Shown here in pieces: positions 30,851 to 40,834 of a stretch of DNA of 64,000 bases. Each line of letters starts with the position of its first letter. Positions within the stretch are counted from its first letter, which is position 1. A program made the translations under genes and the position numbers. Below the pieces are notes generated by a model. It was given only the letters and a program-made list of their open reading frames with translations. It searched no databases and was not told the DNA's origin. Source of the DNA: Bacillus sp. JCM 19058 (GTDB lineage Bacteria > Bacillota > Bacilli > Bacillales_H > Bacillaceae_D); NCBI GenBank assembly GCA_001310555.1, contig BAXO01000007.1:1-64000 (forward strand). The letters run 5' to 3'.

Positions 30851-31810
30851 TTATAATTGGAACAGTGTCGGCCAAACGATTAGTCCAGGCGGGCGCTCTC
30901 CCAATTTGACTTCACGACAATACCGATGGATCTGCTCATTCTGAGGATCCAAAATCTTGATCATCCCGGCATCCCATACGTCTATCGTCGAATGGTACGA
31001 ATACGGTATCAGCCTTTTTGTTGCGTCAGCTTCAGGATGTAAGGCTATACTTATTTCGTCTTCCTTATAGCCTTCGAGCGTTTCATTCAAGTAAGAAAGA
31101 ATATTCCCCGCTGATTCTCGATTCTTTGCGAGGAAGCATTGAATGTGGTACGGCTTATGTACCTCATAGCTTAAATACCCTGCTTCCTCCCCGTCTATCA
31201 TTACTAATGAACTCCTGGTACCTTTCCCATGACTAATCCAATTCAATACAGAAGTACCTGGAAAAATGGATAAATCTGTTTTTTCATACCAGTCGCTCCA
31301 CCAAGAAGCAAGTAAAGGGATATCAGCTGCTTGCACCCGCCTTTCCTCTATGTGAGCTTGATTTTCTTTGAGCTCAGAGCGTTTAATCTGAATCGTACAA
31401 GTACCGAACATTCTAGGCTGATAGCCAAACCTCGGATAATAGCTACTGTGTCCAAGTAAAAAGGACATCTCGTACCCTTTATCTCTCGCTCGATTGCAGC
31501 CTTCCTCAATAAGCCTGCCGCCAATCCCCTTCTTTTGATATTCAGGATGAACACTAATCGGTGCTAAGCATACTGCCTGTATTGGCTGACTGTCGATCCG
31601 CACCTCATACGGCTGGAACAATACATGACCGACAACCTTTCCATTGTCTTCTGCAACCAATGATAACTCATGATCAAAGTTTGGCAAATGTCTTTGCCCA
31701 TCAACTATTACAACTTCTGATAAGTCAAAGCCATAGGAAAAAGTCACAGCGTGAAGCTCAGCGATAGCATAATAATCCGACGGTACTTCTGAACGTAAAG
31801 TAATGTTCAT
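30851..31810 (-). CDS. GNAT acetyltransferase with C-terminal sterol-carrier-like domain (Eis type)
   Basis: About 320 residues, intact. The N-terminal GNAT domain has the acetyl-CoA loop LAPISVHPEYQKKGIGGRLI and FLLGHSSYYPRFGYQP, typical of the YpeA/Eis group. The second half forms another GNAT-like part and an SCP2-like tail (VWDAGMIKILDP). Eis-like enzymes acetylate amines on drugs or small molecules; the substrate here is unknown. ATG at 31810 has GGAGGAGC ten bases before it, so the longer TTG frame was not chosen. Confidence 0.85.
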   Translation of the reverse strand: MNITLRSEVPSDYYAIAELHAVTFSYGFDLSEVVIVDGQRHLPNFDHELSLVAEDNGKVVGHVLFQPYEVRIDSQPIQAVCLAPISVHPEYQKKGIGGRLIEEGCNRARDKGYEMSFLLGHSSYYPRFGYQPRMFGTCTIQIKRSELKENQAHIEERRVQAADIPLLASWWSDWYEKTDLSIFPGTSVLNWISHGKGTRSSLVMIDGEEAGYLSYEVHKPYHIQCFLAKNRESAGNILSYLNETLEGYKEDEISIALHPEADATKRLIPYSYHSTIDVWDAGMIKILDPQNEQIHRYCREVKLGERPPGLIVWPTLFQL

Positions 31811-31819
31811 GTAACACAA

Positions 31820-32243
31820 GCTCCTCCAGCGATTGATTTATTCTGCCTCATCGCTGCGTCCTCAGGCAGCAAAGCTTCCAATTCCGGTCTAGTTGTGCGA
31901 GCTTCGCTAGATTATTTACTTGACTGACTGCCCAGGAGAACAAACGCTGCACCACTCGATTTTACGAATGCAGTTTTCCAGAAAGACAGGGAATGCCTCC
32001 TACAACTATCCAAGCACAGAAAAGAGAAGACGAAAGGCAATGATTGGTCTTTTAATCATAATACATATTCGTCAATAAAGAAAAGACTCTGTTAAAGTAA
32101 AACTTCCATCCGTGGACATTTTCTTCATTCTTCGCTGCTAGTTAGTTGAAACAATCGGAGATATACCCTGAATCCGCGCTCTCTCCCGACGAATCCACAC
32201 GCGCTCCCGGCGAATCCACACGCGCTCCCGACAGTACCGTCTC
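31820..32243. other. Intergenic region with a 21-base tandem repeat
   Basis: About 420 bases without a gene. Three 21-base units built on AATCCACACGCGCTCCCG lie at 32171-32191, 32192-32212 and 32213-32232; the first unit differs at several sites. They sit directly beyond the permease stop. No terminator hairpin with a T-run was found. Confidence 0.6.
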
Positions 32244-33070
32244 TTATTTATCTCCCCGGAACGATAGTCCTTCGATAAAGAAACGACTAAAGAAAATGTA
32301 GATAACTAATACTGGTAGCGTAAAGATCATCGAAGCGGACATGACATAGTTCCAAAACGAGACATTTTCTGATTGAAATGCATTTAGACCGACTGGTAAT
32401 GTGTACATGCTTGTTTCAGACATGACAATCAAAGGACGCATAAAGTCGTTCCATAGCGCCATGAAAACAAATATTGCTTGGGCGGCAAGTGCGGATTTTG
32501 CCATTGGGAGCACAATTCTAAAAAAATGTTCCCATCCGGCCAAGTCCATCGATTGCAGCTGCTTCCTCTACCTCTCTCGGGAAATTCACAAAAAACTGTC
32601 TCATCATAAAAATAAATGTTGCATTAGCCATTGCCGGGACGATCATTCCTTGATACGAATTCAGCCACCCTATCTCCTTTAGAATTAAGTAGTTAGGAAT
32701 CATCGTCACTTGTCCTGGGATCATTAATACCGCCAAAACAAGGATAAACAACGATTTTTTTCCTGGGAAGCTTAACCGAGCTAATGCATAGCCTGCCATT
32801 GAATTAAAGAGGAGGTTTAGAGCCGTTCCAACTACGGCAATAACCACACTATTCATTAACCATCTTACGAATAACGGCTGCGTCGAAATGATATAGCGGT
32901 AATTATCAAAGGTCCACTCCTTTGGCAAAATCGAAAAGCCACCGACAATTTCATTTAAAGGCTTAAACGATGCGAAAAAAAGCCCATAGAAAAGGAGTCA
33001 CTGTGACGACACCATAGCCGATTAAGAGTGAATACAATATGATTTTTCCAATTTTTAAGTACTTCAACAT
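32244..33070 (-). CDS. Sugar ABC transporter permease, MalG type (frameshifted as read)
   Basis: About 275 residues, six helices. The ATPase-contact EAA loop reads VEEAAAIDGLGRMGTFFRIV and joins two frames at the A7 run near 32521. A second shift lies near the A7 run at 32977. N-terminus MLKYLKIGKIILYSLLIGYG, ATG at 33070. It starts 16 bases after the partner permease and completes the transporter of the LacI-controlled operon. No ATPase gene is nearby, so a shared MsmX-like ATPase elsewhere is likely. Confidence 0.88.
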
Positions 33071-33086
33071 TCTCACTCCAGACGTA

Positions 33087-33992
33087 TTAATACACTTGTT
33101 CATCCTTTTGGAATTTGCGCTGAATGAGGGTCGCAATTAAAATAATGATGGCTAGCAAGAAAGCCAGAGCCGCTGCATACCCCATTTGATCATACGTATT
33201 GAACGCATACTGATAAATTAGTAGGACGATTGTGAGCGTTGAGTTATCCGGTCCACCAGTACCGCCGGAGAAAATATACGATTGATCAAACAGCTGAAAG
33301 GTACCGATAATTCCCATGATAATAACGAATGACGTAATCGGGCGAAGCATCGGAACAGTAATATATCGGAATTTCTGAATCGCAGAAGCACCGTCCAGCT
33401 CTGCCGCCTCGTAAAGGCTTTCAGGCACATCCTTTAATCCTGCCAAATAGATGACCATATAAAACGGCGCCGTTGCCCAAATGTTCATGATCATAATTGC
33501 AATTAATGCAACTGACGGGTCACCGAGCCAATTATACGTTGGCAATCCGATCGTAGCCAGAAACTGGTTCACTAAACCATTCTGATTGTTATACATGAAC
33601 ATAAAAATTAACGCTAACACTGCCGATGAGGTTAATGTTGGCAAAAAGTAAATGACACGAAATAGGTTCGTTCCCTTAATCCTTGCGTTCAAGCCGGCTG
33701 CAAGAATCAAGGCAAGGAGTGTCTGTACCGGCACAACGACCGCTACATAAATAGCTGTATTGCGCAGGGCAATCCCTACGCGAAAATCGTCTGTTATTCT
33801 TGAAAAATTACCCAACCCGACAAATTCAGATATTCCAGCAAGTAAGTTAACCTTTTGCATCGATAGAATGACGGCGTAAATAATAGGAAGTAAAATAAAA
33901 ATACCAATCGTCAAAAGTGCTGGTCCCATAAAAAGATAGCCTTGGCCAGTTTCCCGCAGCAACTTCCTTTTTGATTGTTTCTGTCTTGCCAT
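33087..33992 (-). CDS. Sugar ABC transporter permease, MalF type
   Basis: 301 residues, intact, six helices. The EAA loop is PESLYEAAELDGASAIQKFR, and the end QRKFQKDEQVY is cytosolic. It pairs with the MalG-type permease downstream and the solute-binding lipoprotein upstream. Its substrate is inferred from the operon to be a gluco-oligosaccharide. Confidence 0.93.
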   Translation of the reverse strand: MARQKQSKRKLLRETGQGYLFMGPALLTIGIFILLPIIYAVILSMQKVNLLAGISEFVGLGNFSRITDDFRVGIALRNTAIYVAVVVPVQTLLALILAAGLNARIKGTNLFRVIYFLPTLTSSAVLALIFMFMYNNQNGLVNQFLATIGLPTYNWLGDPSVALIAIMIMNIWATAPFYMVIYLAGLKDVPESLYEAAELDGASAIQKFRYITVPMLRPITSFVIIMGIIGTFQLFDQSYIFSGGTGGPDNSTLTIVLLIYQYAFNTYDQMGYAAALAFLLAIIILIATLIQRKFQKDEQVY

Positions 33993-34064
33993 TGTGATGC
34001 TCCTTTCCTATTCACTCAGGCGTTGAATGAATGAGAAGGCGGAGTTACCCCCGCCTCAAAATTG

Positions 34065-35335
34065 CTATTGTATTTCCTGATTCGCAACTTGCTCTGCTTC
34101 CTCTAAAGCCTCTGCTAAATCGCGTTGGCCAAGAAAGCGCTAATGAATTGGTTGCCGAAGTTATTATTAATAATCGGCAGGTTCGTATCATCTGACCAAA
34201 CCGTCGCGTATGATGTTCCCGCCACGAAAGGACCATAAATTTCATCATCCGTATAATCGAGCTTTTCAGCTACAGAAGTACGAGTAGGGAGAGTGAGGCC
34301 ACTGGCCGTCCATGCTTCCATTCCTTCTTTACCAGTTAAAAACTCAATCAATCTCCAAGCAGCTTCCTTTTTCTCCGATGCTGCATTCATCACATAAGAC
34401 ACGGTAAACGCCATTGTCCCTTGCTGATCGTTAATGGTTGGAATTTCGGCGACTCCGTAATTAACGTCAGGGAAATTCTCATCAAGATACGGAATCGTCC
34501 AGTTTCCTTCCATAATCATCGCTGTTCTTTCAAGGGCAAACATTTCCCCACCATTATCGGCTCCAACCTCTGAAGGCTCGGCTGCCGTGCCCGCTTCATT
34601 TCTCATATCGACAACGGGTTGAAGAGCTTCGACGACGGCTGAGTCACCGAAAGAGGCTTCGTTGTCTGTCACGACTTTTCCTCCGGTTGATTCTGCGATG
34701 AACATCAGGCGAGCCAGATCCGGTACGACGCCATATCCATAAACGCCATCAGTAGTTAAGGCTTCAGCCATTTCTTCCAGCTCCTCCCACGTCGCTGGAG
34801 GACCATCGAAGCCAGCCTCTTCTAGCATATCCTTGTTATAGAAAAGCGCTAGTGTTGACGTATCCTTCGGCAATCCGAAGATCGTTCCATCGTCCCCGCG
34901 GAAAGCGTCCAATAGTGGCTGTTCAAAGTCATCCAGATCAAAGTCAGCCGTAATAAAATCATCAAGTGGCTCAACGACACCTGTCTCGATCAAACCAGGT
35001 GCTTCAAAAGCGTCCAAATAAAAGACATCCGGACCTTCCCCGCCGATCAACCTTGTGCGCAAAACATCCATATACGAGTCAGGGATCGAGCTGACGTTCA
35101 CTTTAATATCCGGGTTTTTCTCCTCGAATAAAGCGATTGTTTCATCTAAATATTGCTGCTCCTGTGGAGAAGATTGCCAGCCTGTTAACGTAATTTCTGT
35201 GACCCCATCTGGCTTTCACTGTCTGCAGCTTGATCGGTAGACTCTGCTTCGTCTCCTCCATTATTACCGCAGCCTGCCAGTACACCGCTGACTAAAAACA
35301 CACTTGCCCCCATTGTCATCATCCATTTTTTTCAT
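34065..35335 (-). CDS. ABC transporter solute-binding lipoprotein, family 1 (frameshifted as read)
   Basis: About 420 residues. The signal peptide ends in a lipobox (SGVLAGC) after a start shifted by the A/T run near 35326-35332; it is followed by an acidic linker. The mature protein reads EITLTGWQSSPQEQQYLDET and GLPKDTSTLALFYNKDMLEE, the hinge region usual in maltose/multi-sugar binding proteins, and ends SAFLANAI before a last shift near 34130. GGAGGTTAGGAA precedes the ATG at 35335. A stem GGCGGGGGTAACTCCGCC at 34039-34056 follows the stop and may slow transcription into the permease genes. Confidence 0.9.
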
Positions 35336-35364
35336 TTCCTAACCTCCCCTTTCTTTTGTGTTCA

Positions 35365-37462
35365 CTACTTTTGTTGCCAAGTAAGCTCGCATCCTGTTGT
35401 ATTTTTTAGGATGTCGACCTTCAGTTTGCCTTTTTCTCTATAAACATGCACATCCAGAAGTCCAGAACCAATCGAAATGTGACGAAGGGTCATTTGATTA
35501 ATCGATTCTGGTAGCACTGGATGAAGGGCAACCTTCTTGTTCAGACTGTCAGGATATAGTCCAAGCATTGTTTGTACAAATACTAAAGGTGTTCCTGCAG
35601 CCCAAGCTTGGGGTGAGCAAGCTACTGGATATTTCACCAGCTCCTGCGTATCGGGATAACCACAGAACAATTCTGGCAACCGGTCGTATTCAAATGACTG
35701 GGCCGCCTTCATTAAACCATCGATGACGATATTCGCCTGCTCATGATGACCCAGCTTCCCCATCCCTAGCAAAATCATGCTGTTATCATGCGGCCACACG
35801 CTGCCGTCGTGGTAGCTCATCGGGTTATACCCCGCCTCTCCCTCTCCCATCGTACGAATGCCAAATCCAGAAAACATTCGCTCTGAAACTAGCATCCGGC
35901 TAACGGCTTCGGCACGATCCTCTGGCAGCATTTCTGCAAATAACACATGGCCAGGATTCGTCGTCAGCGTTCCTACCGCTTGTTTGTCTTTGTCTAGGGC
36001 GATTGCATAAAATTGTTGCTCCTCCAGCCAAAAAGCCTCTTCAAACGCTGCCTTTAGCTTGCTAGCCTCATTTCGAAGCTGCTGCGCCCTTACCTCTTCT
36101 CCTATCGCTTCGAACAATTGGGCCATGCCGTTCTTAGCCTGATATACATAGCCTTGTACCTCGGCGAGCGCAATCGGTGTTTCGGCATACTCCCCATTAC
36201 GATGAACAACTGAATCATCGGAGTCCTTCCATCCTTGATTCGCAATCCCTTTAGCCGATTCCTGATGGTATTCGACAAATAGATCTCCGTCTCGATCTCC
36301 GTACTCATCGATCCATGCTAACGCGGCATCGACATTCGGCTTCAATTCCTTGAATAGTTTCAAATCGCCCGTCCATTTGATGTATTCGGATAACAGCATT
36401 AAAAACAACGGAGTCGCATCGATTGTGCCGTAGTAAGGAGTGAAAGGTACTTGATTCGTATTGGCGAGCTCGCCTTTTCTCAGTTCGTGCATGATTTTTC
36501 CAGGCTGTTCGTCTCGCCAAGAATCGACCTTTGTCCCCTGAAAAGCGGCCATCGTTCGAAGCGTTCCTTTTGCAATAGTTGGTTCAAACGGTAGAAGCTG
36601 CAAAGCAGCAATTAAGCTATCTCTCCCAAACGGAACGGCGAACCAAGGCAAGCCTGCAACAGGAAATGCTCCGTATCCTAAGTCGGTAAGAAGTACGCGA
36701 AGATCGGATACTCCGCGGTCGACAAGCCGTTGCAATAAGACATTATCCGTTTGAAAGCGAGTCGTTTTGCTACGCCATTCTTTATGACTCTCCTCTAGTC
36801 CTTCCCTGGCATCTTCGACTGGAAGGACGACTGGCTCCTCTTCATTTTCGATTGGAGCAATTGCCAGAACAATCGACTCTGTTTGTCCATGCTCAAGGGT
36901 TAAGGCAAATGTGAGCTCGCCTTGAGCGGTGACGTTCTTTGCTTCCTTATTCCAGCTAATGAACGTCTGCCTTGAAATATTGTCCGCTCCTTCATACGTG
37001 AAGCGTAGTTCACGACTTCCTTTTTTTCACTTCCGTCCGCTTGCCGAGCTCGCCGTGCTGAAAGCCGCGAACGACAAACATATCCCGAAAATCTGCATCT
37101 AAATGAACGCTTAAGTCAAACGATATCGGCTTCGGGTAATAATTTGTTACGCTTAGCTCTTCATAGCAGACGCCGTCATAGATAAATCTTTTTCGTTCAA
37201 TTTCGACTGACTCACGCCATAGAACCAGTTCCCCTTCCTTCTCCATGTGGGGATTCGTTAATAATATCGATGAGAGGTAAGCATTATTTGAACTGGATGA
37301 AAGTAAGACCGGCTCTAAACCATTAATCCGTACATCGAATTGGCTAATATAACGCGTATCTCTTGAATAAAGTCCTGCACCATATTCATGATTTTCTGGT
37401 ATGTTTCCTTTTTCATCTGTAAGAAGAAATAAATCATTCTCTTTAATCACGCGGTAATTCAT
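35365..37462 (-). CDS. Glycogen debranching-type enzyme, amylo-alpha-1,6-glucosidase family (one frameshift as read)
   Basis: About 698 residues, cytosolic (no signal peptide). The N-terminal GDE_N_bis domain includes YGAGLYSRDTRYISQFDVRI. The C-terminal (alpha/alpha)6 domain has AGLPWFAVPFGRDSLIAALQ, NQVPFTPYYGTIDATPLFL and MSYHDGSVWPHDNSMILLGM, where the conserved acidic residues of the family lie. One shift in the T7 run near 37019-37025 joins the halves. Enzymes of this type trim alpha-glucosyl oligomers in the cell. It lies between the LacI-type regulator and the ABC importer and has two operators before it. Confidence 0.9.
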
Positions 37463-37488
37463 GAATCTCTCTCCTTTAGTTATCCATC

Positions 37489-37502
37489 CCGAAACGTTTC
37501 GG
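37489..37502. promoter_or_regulatory. LacI-type operator 1 upstream of the debranching gene
   Basis: The perfect palindrome CCGAAACGTTTCGG lies 27 bases before the debranching-enzyme start. The core AAACGTTT is typical for LacI/CcpA-family dimers. Confidence 0.75.
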
Positions 37503-37522
37503 AAACAAAGTTAAAAGGAAAT

Positions 37523-37536
37523 CCAAAACGTTTCGG
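37523..37536. promoter_or_regulatory. LacI-type operator 2 between lacI and the debranching gene
   Basis: CCAAAACGTTTCGG, identical to the copy at 38582 and one change from operator 1, with centres 34 bases apart. Confidence 0.7.
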
Positions 37537-37554
37537 TTTTTCAAAAAAGAAAGG

Positions 37555-38573
37555 TCAGCCTTTCTTTTTTGCTGTTGATTCGCGCAGCTTTAGTTCGCTT
37601 TCAAGGATGCGGCGTGCCTCAGTTTCCTTCTCGTCTAGCAAGGTCACTAATAGTTCAGCCGCTTCGTAGCCCATTTTGTATTTATCTTGAGCTACTGTTG
37701 TTAAGCTAGGTGTCGCATATTCAGCTAGAATAATATCATCGTACCCTATGATCGACAAGTCTTCTGGAACTTTGATCCCAAGAGCTTTCGCCGCTTTCAT
37801 TACACCGAGAGCCATTAAGTCACTGGCACAAAACATAGCCGTTACATCCGGGTATTGAAGAAAAAAAGTCAAAAGCTACCCTTTCAGCATGCTCTTCCTG
37901 AAATTCACCATTTAGCACCCAGTCGCTCCGCAAGGGAATCATATTGTCTTCAAGAGCAGCCTCGTACCCTTCACGCCGCTTTTTACTAACATACGCTTTT
38001 TCGTGCCCATTTATCATCGCAATCTTTTCATGTCCGAGAGCTATTAAGTATTGGACGGCTTTTCTTGCCCCTTCAACATTATCGGTCGTCACATACCCGA
38101 CCCTATTCCCGGTTAGCGGCACATCAATCATCACGCACGGAATATCACTTTCAACCACTTCTTCTAAGTAAGGGTCATCTGTTTTCAGCCCTTGCAGAAT
38201 AGCACCTTCCACTTTTCGTTCACGGCATAGCTGTGTGTAGCTTTTTACTTTCTGTTGGGCCGAGTTCGTATTAAATAAAATTAAATCATAATCAAGCTCT
38301 GCGGCTCGATCGTTAATCCCACATAGCACTTCAAAAGTAAAATTATCCTTTGCCCCTTCACGACTAATCTCCGAAACGAGGAGACCAATCGTTCTTGAAC
38401 GCTTCATGACAAGGCTTCTTGCGACAGCATTTGGACTGTAGTTTAACTCTGCGGCAATTTTTTTGAATCCGTTTGCGTGTCTTCTCATTAACATCGCTGT
38501 ATCCATTTAACGCTCTGGATACTGTTGTAATCGAAACGCCAGCCACTTTTGAAATATCTTTTATCGTTGTCAC
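37555..38573 (-). CDS. LacI-family transcriptional regulator (two frameshifts as read)
   Basis: About 338 residues. The N-terminal helix-turn-helix reads TIKDISKVAGVSITTVSRAL with hinge NYSPNAVARSL. The ligand domain has TIGLLVSEI, FCASDLMALGVMKAAK and DLSIIGYDDIILAEYATPSL. Breaks lie at the A/T runs near 38459 and 37859-37866. The GTG at 38573 after GGAGGTTACA is the likely start. Its own operator at 38582-38595 overlaps the ribosome-site region, so it is probably self-repressing. By position it controls the debranching enzyme and importer. Confidence 0.92.
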
Positions 38574-38581
38574 TGTAACCT

Positions 38582-38595
38582 CCAAAACGTTTCGG
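38582..38595. promoter_or_regulatory. LacI-type operator 3 in front of the regulator gene
   Basis: CCAAAACGTTTCGG directly upstream of GGAGG and the regulator start. A degenerate relative (GAACCGTTTCAA) lies near 38635. No gene is present in 38596-38880. Confidence 0.75.
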
Positions 38596-38823
38596 AAAAA
38601 TGATGAACGCTTTCTTAGTGATGAGTATACTAGAACCGTTTCAAAAAAAGAAAGAACTTTTTTTTGAATCGCTTGTGATGGAAAATTTTACATTCATTTC
38701 TTGGAGGTTCCTCTCCCCCAACTGATTATTAGCTGAACTTCAGCGAGCCCACCTAGTTTTTGTAGCGGGAACTTTATGACTTGATCGAAGCTCTGTCTCG
38801 ACTTGCTTGACACATTTTTTCAA

Positions 38824-38859
38824 CTAAAAACACACATGGACGAAAGCGACCATGTGTGT
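38824..38859 (-). terminator. Intrinsic terminator of the GH4/kinase operon
   Basis: On the minus strand ACACACATGG pairs with CCATGTGTGT over a 10-base loop and five T follow. It lies 22 bases beyond the last permease gene. Confidence 0.85.
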
Positions 38860-38880
38860 AAATGGTAAGGAATTGATGTC

Positions 38881-39709
38881 TTAACTTTTTACAGCACCTT
38901 TGACAATACTGTCAATAAATAACTTATTGAAAATCAAGAAGATCGCAACTAGAGGAATCGTTGCCCAGAAGGTTCCTGACATAATCATTCCATAATCCCT
39001 AACATAGGCATCATTTAATGAGCGAATCGCAATTTGAATCGTGTGCACCGCCTCATCCTTCAATACGACAAGCGGCCATAAAAAGTCATTCCAAATCCCC
39101 ATATAAGTAATAATACCGAGCGTCGCAAAGGCAGGTAGAATTAACGGAACAACGATTTGAAAATAGATTCTGAAATGAGAGCATCCGTCAATTTTGGCGG
39201 CTTCAATTAACTCATCTGGAAGCGCCTCTTTAATATACTGTCTCATCCAGAAAATCCCAAATGCACTTACCATACCTGGGACGATGACCGCCTTCAGCTC
39301 ATTTAACCACCCTAATTGTGTAATGATCCAATAGGACGGAATAAGACCGAGCTGAGGCGGAATCATCATCGTTATTAAAATAAAGACGAACAACAAATTT
39401 TTACCTTTGAATGCCAGTTTTGCGAAAGCATAGCCCGCTAATGAGCATAGTAATAACACCGATAAGGTTATCGTTGTCGAGACGATAAATGAGTTAAGCA
39501 GCGCTCCAAAAAAAGTCGATATTGGCCAAGACGTTTTTAAAGTTTTCTACAAGCTGATTTCCTGGCAAAAGCGCTGGTGGAACGGAATTAACCACATGAT
39601 TGGGATTTGTAGCTATAATAAACATCCAGTAGAATGGAAACAACGCCAATATAGCACCTAAACCTAAAAGTCCATACAGTATAATTTTATTCATTGCCGT
39701 TTTAACCAA
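38881..39709 (-). CDS. Sugar ABC transporter permease, MalG type (one frameshift as read)
   Basis: About 275 residues, six helices. It starts ILYGLLGLGAILALFPFYWM; the EAA loop is LPDELIEAAKIDGCSHFRIY. The frame shifts in the T7 run near 39506-39512, joining NIDFF to GALLNSFIVSTTITLSVLLL. TTG at 39709 follows AGGTG and the stop of the partner permease with no gap. Confidence 0.9.
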
Positions 39710-40627
39710 CTATTTCACCTGCTTCCCAGAGCTGCCAAGCCGATTCGTTATGAGTAGATTAATGGCTGACATAACAATAATAATGAAAAATAACACAACA
39801 GCTGTTGCTGAGGCCGTACCAAACGCGTTGTTCGAGAAGGCTTCTCGATATAAATACAAGACAACCGTTACCCCTTCTTCTCTCAAAGTAGACCCTAAAA
39901 AGACGAGAGGCTCAGTAAAGAGCTGCAAGGCTCCGATCGTAGAAATAAATACTGTAAAAATGAGAACTGGCCTCATCATCGGGACGGTTATATACCAGAT
40001 TTGCTGACGAACCGATGCTCCGTCAATTTTGGCGGCCTCATACAAATCATGAGGAATACTTTGTAAACCAGCAAGGTAGATAATCGTGTTATACCCAATC
40101 CACCGCCAGAAAACCATCGCAGAAATCGCCAATTTAACGCCCCATTCTGAAGTTCCCCAGTTGACTGGCTCAAAGCCAAATAAACCGATAAACGCATTTA
40201 CTAAGCCGTTTTCCGAATTCGTAAACAATGTTCCGAATACAACCGCCACAGCAACTATAGATGTCACATAGGGCAGGAAGAAAGATATCCGAAAAAAAAC
40301 TTTTCATTTTGACGAAAGCCGAATTTAAAGCAAAGGCTAACAAAAACGCAATAATTAACTGAGGGAGGGTGCTTATTATAGCCATCACAAATGTGTTGTA
40401 GACCGATTTCCAAAAGAATGGGTCTGTAAGAACTAATTCAAAGTTTCTCGTACCGACAAATTCCATCTCACCTAACCCATTCCACCTTTGAAGCGACAAA
40501 TAAAAGCTAAATAATATCGGGAATAGGCCAAAAATAGCAAAAAGAAAAAAAAGAATGGTGAAATAAACAAATAGCCAAACAATGAATCCTTTTGCTTTTC
40601 TTTGAGGTTAATAGCTCCGAATTTCAT
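39710..40627 (-). CDS. Sugar ABC transporter permease, MalF type (frameshifted as read)
   Basis: About 305 residues, six helices. The N-terminus MKFGAINLKEKQKDSLFGYL starts at ATG 40627. Breaks lie in the A/T runs near 40546-40554 and 40293-40300. The EAA loop is IPHDLYEAAKIDGASVRQQI and the C-terminus ITNRLGSSGKQVK. It is the fourth gene of the kinase-GH4-binding protein-permease operon. Confidence 0.9.
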
Positions 40628-40802
40628 GTATTTACGGTCACCGCCTTTTTAAAAACATGTTTTGACGATAGATAGGAAAGAAGTTGAAAGCTTCCATCCT
40701 CTTCTTTATTTAGGTGTCACCTGCGATAAAAGGTGAGCATTTCCTGGTTTTGTCACGCTTAGCAGCTTGAAGGCGCTAAAAGCCAGCTCCAAACCCTTGA
40801 GA

Positions 40803-40827
40803 AAAGCCGGCATTTATTACCGGCTTT
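40803..40827 (-). terminator. Stem-loop after the binding-protein gene (attenuator)
   Basis: AAAGCCGG and CCGGCTTT pair around a nine-base loop eight bases beyond the binding-protein stop. The T-run is short, so it more likely lowers permease expression than ends the transcript. No gene was found in 40628-40834. Confidence 0.6.
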
Positions 40828-40834
40828 AGTACAG

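Noticed and set aside
40803..40827. Riboswitch in the gap between binding protein and permease genes
   Set aside because: Only a simple hairpin is present, as usual for attenuation after a binding-protein gene.
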